From Pseudomonas sp. P7548 (GTDB lineage: Bacteria; Pseudomonadota; Gammaproteobacteria; Pseudomonadales; Pseudomonadaceae), in NCBI RefSeq assembly GCF_013386585.1, contig NZ_JACARO010000041.1:1-47736 (forward strand): 47,736 bases of DNA. Direction: 5' to 3'. The translations under genes were made by a program, and so were the position numbers. Numbering within the stretch: the stretch's first letter is position 1; each line of letters begins with the position of its first letter. Below the pieces are notes generated by a model. The model made no database searches. It had not been told where the DNA came from and saw only the letters and a program-made list of their open reading frames with translations. Positions 8,440-14,543 of the stretch are shown one piece after another.

Positions 8440-8468
8440 TATTTAGCTGGACGATTTATCTGGGTCAA
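8440..8468 (-). promoter_or_regulatory. Sigma-70 promoter of the ArdC operon leader
   Basis: Minus strand: -35 TTGACC (8463-8468), 17-bp spacer, -10 TAAATA (8440-8445). The distance from the -10 to the conserved CGCUG of the leader RNA is identical (17 nt from the -10) to that at 31556-31584, so transcription probably starts near 8433. Confidence 0.75.
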
Positions 8469-8625
8469 TCACTGTAGATAGGCTTTTTCACGGGGCTTGT
8501 CTTCTGTCTTCCAGTGAAGATTTTTTCGGCTGGGCAAACTGATAAACGGTCAGGCACAGACAGTTTTCAGTAGTAGGCTGTTACTCCTGTCTCAACCATG
8601 AAAACGCTCAGAAGAGGGCGAGAGC

Positions 8626-9024
8626 ATGCCGACTCAGCAACCTGTTCAGAATTCACGTGGCCACAGCTGGGCGTACGCATGTGGCACGTCGGTAAAGCGT
8701 GGTTATCGCAAATTGAAAGCGTTTGAGTCCCGCCTGGCTGAGCGTGCGGTGACGGCAGGTATGCCCGCAGGTAAATTACTTGTTCGCGGGAGCTTTCTGA
8801 TTGCCAAACTGGCATTGATCGGAGGATTGCTCTTTGTCAGTGTTTGGCTGGTTACTTTTTTTGTGATGATGCTGGCTGTCATCACTTTGCTATGGTTCAG
8901 GGCTTTTGTTGGTTCCGATCATCAAGAGGAAAGTCCAGGACCAGACTACCTAGGTGCTGATCTCTACATCGGTGACTTCGATGACAATGGGCATTATATA
9001 GGCGACAGCAAGTCATCTAATTGA
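8626..9024 (+). CDS. DUF3742 family membrane protein
   Basis: A 132-residue protein with a basic N-terminus (about residues 20-45), a long hydrophobic segment at about 60-90 that can hold two membrane passes, and an acidic tail ending in a DDNGHYIGDS-like segment. The layout matches the DUF3742 family found beside traG in ICEs of this class; its exact role is unknown. It runs opposite to the conjugation operon and its last 12 bases overlap the end of traG. A GAGGGCGAGAGC ribosome site precedes ATG 8626. Confidence 0.75.
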   Translation: MPTQQPVQNSRGHSWAYACGTSVKRGYRKLKAFESRLAERAVTAGMPAGKLLVRGSFLIAKLALIGGLLFVSVWLVTFFVMMLAVITLLWFRAFVGSDHQEESPGPDYLGADLYIGDFDDNGHYIGDSKSSN

Positions 9025-10554
9025 ACGTTTAGCAGCACCCAATATTTGATCCGTACCTTTGCTCGCTGAATCACTTGCGGCTTTGCTACCGTTCGCCAAC
9101 ATGCCCTGAATCCCGTTGCCGACTGAATATCCTGCCCAGCTCATGGCCCCTAGAAACAGCATTGGTAGCACGATGAACATCGCCCCCATCACATACTCGA
9201 TCACCTGTGCCGTGACGGTTCCATCCATGAAGCCGGATGTGGGCAGCGATAACAGCACTTGATTGGAAGCCGAAACCTGGTTGTACAGCGTATCGAGCAT
9301 GCTGGAGTCGACCCAGCGAGCGAGTTCCCACCAGAAGCTCAGCATGTGTAAGGTGAACAGCGCGAACGTCACGGTCATGACAGTTTTCAACTGGTAGGTA
9401 CTGACCAGCAGGATCAGCGGCAAGCTGATGATGACGCCCATGATCAGGAACGCCTGCACCATCGGCAAGGCGGCGCGTAGTGCATTCATTGCCGGGAAGT
9501 TGCTGAAGGAACCGAGGGCCAGCCCGGTATTGGTGGCTAGGTTATTGAGCCCCTGATTGATCGAACCGCCACGAGCGCTGGAGCCGTAGTCCTGATACAC
9601 CTGTCCGGGCGACATGGACATCGATTGCTGGCGCGGGCTGACCAGCTCGCGCAGGGTGGCATCCTCGATCTCGTTGCTCGAACGCCCAGTCAACCAACCT
9701 TTCAGCTGAGTCAGCAGCGAGGGGTCGACCTGCTCGATCAAGCGCTCGCGCAAGCCAACACCGCTATCACTCCACCACTGCTTGCAGGTGGGGTAGCCCG
9801 CGCCATTCTCCAGCCGCGGCAAGGAAACATCGCGGTTGTCGTCATACGGCCAGCTGACTCTCGGTGTGCGTGAGCGATCCGTATCGTAGTAGCCGGGTGT
9901 GTCGAGAAAATAGCTTGAGCCGATCCAGGAGGCGTCGTGACTTTGTACCTTGTCCAACAGCGGACGGTTGGTGAATAGCCGAGAGCGGGAATAGCCGTAG
10001 CAGTCGCGAGTGAAATCGGCGACTTCCTGCAGCAGTACCTGACTGTCGATACGCGAGCTGTCGATCTCCATACGCATTTGTCGGATATCCGGTGTGCAGG
10101 GAATGGAAGCGGTGGCCGCCGCGGTTACCCCTTTGCTCAAGGCATGCACCAGAAACCACCAGATCGGAACGTTGGCGGAGCGTTCGCCGATGGTATTGAA
10201 GGTCGTCCCCCAGGCGGTTTCCGTCGGTTGGGCCACACTCACGCCGCAGCGCTGGCTCGCCGCATCATCGAACGTCATTGACGAGAGGCTCAACGGAAAG
10301 ACCGGCGCGCAGCCGAACAACACCACGATGTAGGCCAGCCACAACCGGTTCTCGATCCGCGGAACTGAGAGCAGTCCCTTGTTACCTTCATCCGCGCCTT
10401 GCTGACGGGCCGATAGCCATTCCTGCAAGATGATCGCACCAAAGGGTGCAGCGAATAGCCCGGTGTCGGACAGGACGCTCCAGAGGCCGTTGTTGATGAT
10501 CCAGGACAGCAGGGAGAGGTAAAACTCCAGGTAGCTGTTGGTGCTCATGAGCAT
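9013..10554 (-). CDS. traG: TraG-N domain conjugal transfer membrane protein
   Basis: The G-type counterpart of F TraG, an inner-membrane protein for mating-pair assembly and stabilisation. It has 513 residues, with N-terminal membrane segments (about 15-45 and 75-100), a large periplasmic region with paired cysteines (C-rich around 160-190 and 270), and three hydrophobic segments between about 370 and 490. The signature opening (TNSYLEFYLSLLSWIINNGL) is that of the ICE TraG_N family. The start at 10554 has GAGGT 7 nt upstream. It is the last gene of the leftward operon and follows a small membrane gene 10 bp upstream. The C-terminal entry-exclusion part of F TraG is absent, as is normal in this class. 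Confidence 0.88.
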   Translation of the reverse strand: MLMSTNSYLEFYLSLLSWIINNGLWSVLSDTGLFAAPFGAIILQEWLSARQQGADEGNKGLLSVPRIENRLWLAYIVVLFGCAPVFPLSLSSMTFDDAASQRCGVSVAQPTETAWGTTFNTIGERSANVPIWWFLVHALSKGVTAAATASIPCTPDIRQMRMEIDSSRIDSQVLLQEVADFTRDCYGYSRSRLFTNRPLLDKVQSHDASWIGSSYFLDTPGYYDTDRSRTPRVSWPYDDNRDVSLPRLENGAGYPTCKQWWSDSGVGLRERLIEQVDPSLLTQLKGWLTGRSSNEIEDATLRELVSPRQQSMSMSPGQVYQDYGSSARGGSINQGLNNLATNTGLALGSFSNFPAMNALRAALPMVQAFLIMGVIISLPLILLVSTYQLKTVMTVTFALFTLHMLSFWWELARWVDSSMLDTLYNQVSASNQVLLSLPTSGFMDGTVTAQVIEYVMGAMFIVLPMLFLGAMSWAGYSVGNGIQGMLANGSKAASDSASKGTDQILGAAKRSIR

Positions 10555-10564
10555 GGTGGTGACC

Positions 10565-10873
10565 TCACAGTCGGGTGAGTTCGACGCAGGTAAAGAGCAC
10601 GAGCCCTAATGTCCCGATGCGTTTCACGCGCAGTCGATCCTGTGGTCGATATCGGTAGCGCCGAAGCAGATCCCACCAGAGCGCAAAGAGAGCGGCGTAG
10701 AGCAGGGCGCGCCACCACCGCAGATAAGGCCGTGCGGATTCGAATGCCTGCTGCCAGACCTCGACACTATCCAGCGCAGTGCGGCCGGTCCAGGCGACCA
10801 GCGCGACGGTCAGCATCATCACTGCGGCAATCCCCAGACCTGAAAACAGAGTGAATCGCGGTGAGCGTTTCAT
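10565..10873 (-). CDS. Small conserved membrane protein of the conjugation operon
   Basis: A 102-residue protein with two membrane helices (about 8-28 and 50-68) and a basic C-terminal segment (RRYRYRPQDRLRVKR). It lies in the operon between the PFL_4711 gene and traG, with 3-bp and 10-bp gaps, so it is co-translated with transfer genes. It is conserved in position in related ICEs; function not known. Confidence 0.75.
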   Translation of the reverse strand: MKRSPRFTLFSGLGIAAVMMLTVALVAWTGRTALDSVEVWQQAFESARPYLRWWRALLYAALFALWWDLLRRYRYRPQDRLRVKRIGTLGLVLFTCVELTRL

Positions 10874-10876
10874 GGC

Positions 10877-12259
10877 TCACTTGCGCCTAGCGTCAGCATC
10901 ATTGAGTCGGCCCGGCTCAGGATCTCCTTGCTCGACGGTACGCGAAGCATCGGCACCACCGGCATGCCGATCGAGCACCAGGCTGGCGGTGTTGGTGGCC
11001 AGCATCTGCCTGACCTGCAGTTCGGTCTGCAGCAGGCGTATTTCGCGCTCCAGAGCGTCGATGTTTTTCGTCAAGGCGGTTTGAGCCGGCTCGGCGGAGG
11101 CGATGTTCGGTTCGTGACTGCCCGCCAGCAGCGTGCGCAGCAGTAGCAATGCCTTGTCGAGTACGCTGGACAAGGCTGTCTCGCTGGCCAGGCGTCGCGC
11201 CAGCAGATCCTGGTCGGGATCGTCGCGCAGGGCTTCAACCACACCACGGGTCACCGGCAGCATCGGGCTGGAGGCTTTAGTCAGATTGTCAGGGGTAGGC
11301 GGCAGAGAGCCCGACAGCAAACCTTGCAGGGCCTTGAGGCGTTCGCTGTAGGCCTCCTGGATCAGCGGCGTCAATCCGCTGCCAGCGGTCGCACGCAGGG
11401 TTTCGCAGCTGTCGCAGGTCGCGACTTCGCTCTCGCCCAACACGCGAACAGCCCACTCAGATTCTTCCTGCGGTGAGGCCCAGGTCTGACAAATAGCCCC
11501 TCCCAGGCAATCACTGCTACTGATCGAGGCACTGTCATCCACCATACGGTTATGCAGCAGGTTATAGCCTGCACGGACCACGTCGGCGGTCACCCGAATG
11601 GGCGTCTGCTCATCACCACCAGCCTTTGAGCCGCCGACCCAGGCCACCCCATTGTTGCCGTTATGGGCCTCGGTGTTTTTCACTGCTGCCACCGCATCAC
11701 CGCCGGTTTGCTCCAGATTGCCCTGCATTTCCTGGTTCTTGGCCAGCGCGCCCCAACTGGCTTGACCGACCTTGTCCGCCATCTTCTCGGCCATGGCCTG
11801 GCAGGTCAGCTTGGAGCGGTCGAAGTCGATACGCCCCTGCATCACCCCGTTACTGAGCAACTCATAGAGACCAGGGTTGGCGCGCTGGATGATCAATGCT
11901 GGCAGAGACATCACGGCTTGGGTCGCGTTCTGCACGATGCTGCCCATGATCTGCTGGAAACCTTCGGTGGCACCGTTCAGTTGGTTTTGCAGGGTGTTGG
12001 TGAGGCTCATGTTTCCGCACATCATGTTCGCTCGCCATGACCCGCCGACTCCGAGACCACTGGGTCGGTAGAGCGAACTCGGAGAGCCAACTGCCGAGCC
12101 GCCACCAATGGTGTACATCACTCGGTCGTCGAGTACTTCGCCTTGAGTGCCCAGGCGGTAATCGCCCTCGGCAGCGTGGGCATGTGTGGCCATGACGAGC
12201 AGTCCGCAGAGCAACAGACTCATCACGCCCAACCATGGTCGTGCGAGAAGCCGACTCAT
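10877..12259 (-). CDS. ICE protein, PFL_4711 family (TIGR03755)
   Basis: An exported component of the G-type secretion apparatus, position-equivalent to F TraH. It has 460 residues with a cleavable signal peptide (LGVMSLLLCGLLVMATHAHA, about residues 9-28), several cysteine pairs in the middle (CDSCETLRA near 285) typical of a disulfide-stabilised periplasmic protein, and a C-terminal helical, charged region. The start overlaps the end of the PFL_4710 gene by 4 bp, indicating translational coupling. Confidence 0.88.
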   Translation of the reverse strand: MSRLLARPWLGVMSLLLCGLLVMATHAHAAEGDYRLGTQGEVLDDRVMYTIGGGSAVGSPSSLYRPSGLGVGGSWRANMMCGNMSLTNTLQNQLNGATEGFQQIMGSIVQNATQAVMSLPALIIQRANPGLYELLSNGVMQGRIDFDRSKLTCQAMAEKMADKVGQASWGALAKNQEMQGNLEQTGGDAVAAVKNTEAHNGNNGVAWVGGSKAGGDEQTPIRVTADVVRAGYNLLHNRMVDDSASISSSDCLGGAICQTWASPQEESEWAVRVLGESEVATCDSCETLRATAGSGLTPLIQEAYSERLKALQGLLSGSLPPTPDNLTKASSPMLPVTRGVVEALRDDPDQDLLARRLASETALSSVLDKALLLLRTLLAGSHEPNIASAEPAQTALTKNIDALEREIRLLQTELQVRQMLATNTASLVLDRHAGGADASRTVEQGDPEPGRLNDADARRK

Positions 12260-13212
12260 GAAGCACCTCCTTCGAAGTCGATGCTGAACAGAAAGGTCTG
12301 ACCTTCACGTTTGCAGCAGCTATAGGGACGCCACAGCGACCAGGCGTATCCTCCATCCGCACTCTGTACCGGATCGCTGGGGAAGATGGCACACGTAGGC
12401 TGAGTCCGAGGGTAGAGCAATTGCCATTTGTGGGTCGAAGCGTCGTTTTCAACGATCGGGCTAGGCGGCCAGTAGCCGTCGCGTTTGGCGGGCGTGAGGG
12501 GTAAGTACACATGCGGTTGCCCGTTGCGGGTAATCACATCGCCGGCCCGTTGCGCCATGACGGCGGCCGCCTTGAAATCGTCGGGCTGTACCAGAAAGCC
12601 CTGCCGGGGATAAACATTGCCCCACATGTTTCCCGAAGCCGGACGACCGACTTCACGGGTCCCCGGCATGAGCGACTCGGGGTAGAAGCTTTCCGGGATG
12701 CCATGACGCCAGGCCAGTGAGTCCAGGGTGCTCAGGTAGTAGGGCATGACCGCAGTTGCGCCGCTGGCGCAGGCGTAGCCGGATTGCGAAGCCAGTTGCG
12801 TTGCGAGCCAGCCACCGGGGTGGCCGATGCCATCGACGTTCTTGAAGCGGGGCAGGTTATCGCGGTGGGTGTTTGGGGTGATCAGGTTGCCGCCACCTTC
12901 CGCACCGCTGACGGGAGAGGAGAGGGTGGCCATCTCGGTCCAGGGGTTATTGCCCGTGGTGGAGTAGCTTGAGACCACGAGTTCAGGAATGAAATGACGC
13001 ACCTTGGTCGAGGTTTTGACTGTACAACCGAAGGGCGTGCAGAGGAGCCAGAAACAAATGCCGACGACCCTGTATTCGAGACAGTTTGGAGAAAGCACAG
13101 AGGACGTGATGCTGCCGCTGTCCAGCGCCACGCTTGGGCCGCACGTCAGCAGGATGCTTAGCGCTAAGGGCCGTAACTTTGTGGGCGGGATTGACGAGCA
13201 GACAACAGGCAT
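12256..13212 (-). CDS. ICE protein, PFL_4710 family (TIGR03756), TraU-like
   Basis: A 318-residue protein with the TraU-type pattern: an N-terminal hydrophobic export segment (LRPLALSILLTCGPSVALDS), then CLEYRVVGICFWL and later the cysteine pair before EGQTFLFSIDFEGG. TraU-like proteins are periplasmic and needed for DNA transfer and channel assembly. The ribosome site at 13212 is weak. Normally the PFL_4709-type (TIGR03757) gene comes immediately upstream and overlaps this start. Here the upstream gene is an XRE regulator, suggesting local rearrangement. Confidence 0.87.
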   Translation of the reverse strand: MPVVCSSIPPTKLRPLALSILLTCGPSVALDSGSITSSVLSPNCLEYRVVGICFWLLCTPFGCTVKTSTKVRHFIPELVVSSYSTTGNNPWTEMATLSSPVSGAEGGGNLITPNTHRDNLPRFKNVDGIGHPGGWLATQLASQSGYACASGATAVMPYYLSTLDSLAWRHGIPESFYPESLMPGTREVGRPASGNMWGNVYPRQGFLVQPDDFKAAAVMAQRAGDVITRNGQPHVYLPLTPAKRDGYWPPSPIVENDASTHKWQLLYPRTQPTCAIFPSDPVQSADGGYAWSLWRPYSCCKREGQTFLFSIDFEGGAS

Positions 13213-13316
13213 GATCCAGGCTCTCGGTGTATGCCTGGGCAGGTTCGGTTAGAGACTGAAGACTGTCAGTGGAAATTATGAAGGCGGATCTATCGGGTTT
13301 GTGAGCAGTGAGACTA

Positions 13317-13571
13317 TTATTTGACGTGAAGGGCGCTGCGCAGGATATCGGGTTCCACAAGTAACTGATCTGCGGTAATTTCGAAAATATTGGCGAGCTT
13401 GCACAGGACTAACAGCGACGGATTGCCCGTGCATCGTTCGATTTGACTGACGTAGGTGCGATCCACCTCCGCCATGAGCGCGAGCTGCTCTTGGGTAAGG
13501 TTCTTTACGCGCCGCATCAAGCGGATGTTTTCCGCCAGCTGCAGACGAAGTTGTTCGTAGTCTTGAGTCAT
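13317..13571 (-). CDS. XRE-family HTH transcriptional regulator
   Basis: An 84-residue protein consisting essentially of one helix-turn-helix domain (residues about 15-70: NIRLMRRVKNLTQEQLAL, then DRTYVSQIERCTGNPSL). It probably works as a dimeric repressor of its own or the neighbouring divergent promoter. It lies inside the conjugation operon, between the TraU-like gene and the HU gene, where transfer genes normally sit. Two direct repeats upstream (13639-13648 and 13670-13679) are candidate operators. Confidence 0.85.
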   Translation of the reverse strand: MTQDYEQLRLQLAENIRLMRRVKNLTQEQLALMAEVDRTYVSQIERCTGNPSLLVLCKLANIFEITADQLLVEPDILRSALHVK

Positions 13572-13638
13572 GCGCGCAAATTGCGCCTTGAGGGACTCTC
13601 AATCCACGGGATATAGTCTACATTGACATTGATCTAGC

Positions 13639-13679
13639 CATTTGGTGTTCAGGCCTGTTATCGAGCGTTCATTTGGTGT
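13639..13679. repeat. Two direct repeats upstream of the XRE gene
   Basis: CATTTGGTGT occurs at 13639-13648 and again at 13670-13679, 31 bp apart (about three helical turns), between the divergent XRE gene and the 91-residue gene. This is a plausible operator pair, but could be chance. Confidence 0.35.
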
Positions 13680-13739
13680 CGTTAAGATTTCGAGGCTGGG
13701 TCCAGCGTCTAACAATAAAATCAGAACTCTAGGGTGTGT

Positions 13740-14012
13740 ATGGACGAAAACTACATTTCAATTCCCGCGGCGGATGGTTGTCCAAGTCTTCTGACACCTT
13801 GGGGCAACGAATTTGCTCCGATGATCGAACGTGGCGTGCAATGCGCTCAGGTTTGGCTTGATACGCCCGGCGAGATTCCGCTGTGGTGGGAGCTGGCGCA
13901 AACACGTAAGACCTTTCCTGTCGGTGACTGCCAGGATGCCTTTGAAGCCGGATTCTTGTTGAGGATTCAGCAGCGGCTAAGCGGTGTGTCACCCAGCCCC
14001 AATCAAAGCTGA
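13740..14012 (+). CDS. Small hypothetical protein
   Basis: A 90-residue soluble protein (PSLLTPWGNEFAPMIERG, then LWWELAQTRKTFPVGDCQ) of unknown function, with balanced composition. The ATG at 13740 is preferred; a GTG lies at 13734. It is divergent from the XRE gene and convergent with the HU gene. It has no membrane segment and no known motif. It is part of the non-transfer insert within the conjugation operon. Confidence 0.6.
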   Translation: MDENYISIPAADGCPSLLTPWGNEFAPMIERGVQCAQVWLDTPGEIPLWWELAQTRKTFPVGDCQDAFEAGFLLRIQQRLSGVSPSPNQS

Positions 14013-14095
14013 GAAAAACGACGTTTAAGACGCGTTCATACTCATGGCTAAACGGCTTCCGGAGTTCAGCAAGCAAGCGTTTCGGCTACTGAAGC

Positions 14096-14130
14096 CCCAA
14101 TACCAGCGCCCTCGCAGAGTTGGTATTGGG
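14096..14130. terminator. 10-bp hairpin between convergent genes
   Basis: CCCAATACCA (14096-14105) pairs perfectly with TGGTATTGGG (14121-14130). It lies 17 bp beyond the HU stop and 84 bp beyond the 90-residue gene. It lacks a U-tract, so it may end transcription only with Rho or serve as an RNA 3' end. Its outer part also belongs to the 13-bp inverted repeat flanking the HU unit. Confidence 0.45.
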
Positions 14131-14146
14131 TAATCGCCACCAACGT

Positions 14147-14419
14147 CTAGTTAACCGCGTCTTTCAGCGACTTACCGGCTTTGAAACTAGGCGTCTTCGC
14201 GGCTGCGATCTTGATGGTGGCCCCAGTTTGAGGGTTACGGCCGTCGCGCGCTGCACGCGCTTTCACCGTAAAGGTACCAAAACCAACCAAGGTGACGTTC
14301 TCACCGCTTTGCAACGCAGTGGATATGATGGTTGTGAGGGCTTCCAGCGCGCGTCCGGCAGTGGACTTCGGAAGGTCGGCGGAGCTCGCTATGGCCTCGA
14401 CGAGATCGTTTTTATTCAT
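14147..14419 (-). CDS. HU-family DNA-binding protein
   Basis: A 90-residue histone-like protein with the family signature (NKNDLVEAIASSADLPKS, GFGTFTVKARAARDGRNPQT) and the lysine-rich C-terminal strand. It bends DNA as a dimer; roles in ICEs could be recombination, replication or regulation. Relative to chromosomal HupB it is full length with a variant C-terminus (AAAKTPSFKAGKSLKDAVN), so it is an ICE-borne paralogue. It sits between TraC and the XRE gene in the leftward direction. Confidence 0.92.
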   Translation of the reverse strand: MNKNDLVEAIASSADLPKSTAGRALEALTTIISTALQSGENVTLVGFGTFTVKARAARDGRNPQTGATIKIAAAKTPSFKAGKSLKDAVN

Positions 14420-14543
14420 GTATGACTCCTTCTGCTGGCTGAATGGTGACGAGTAATTTACTCAGATAGTTCGGGCATATCCAGCACAAAACCGCTCTCC
14501 AGCCCTGTGTAGATGTAACGCTATTGGGGCTTCAAATCGATAC

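Larger units (their letters stand above)
14090..14534. repeat. 13-bp inverted repeats flanking the HU gene
   Basis: TGAAGCCCCAATA (14090-14102) and TATTGGGGCTTCA (14522-14534) are perfect reverse complements, 419 bp apart, and bracket exactly the HU gene with its promoter region. No target-site duplication was seen next to them. They may be the ends of a small mobile or recombined cassette, or duplicated terminator arms. Confidence 0.45.

Noticed and set aside
12983..13360. Possible remnant of a PFL_4709-type gene upstream of the TraU-like gene
   Set aside because: The frame is mostly antisense or alternative-frame to the TraU-like gene; only a short tail looks family-like, not enough to call.
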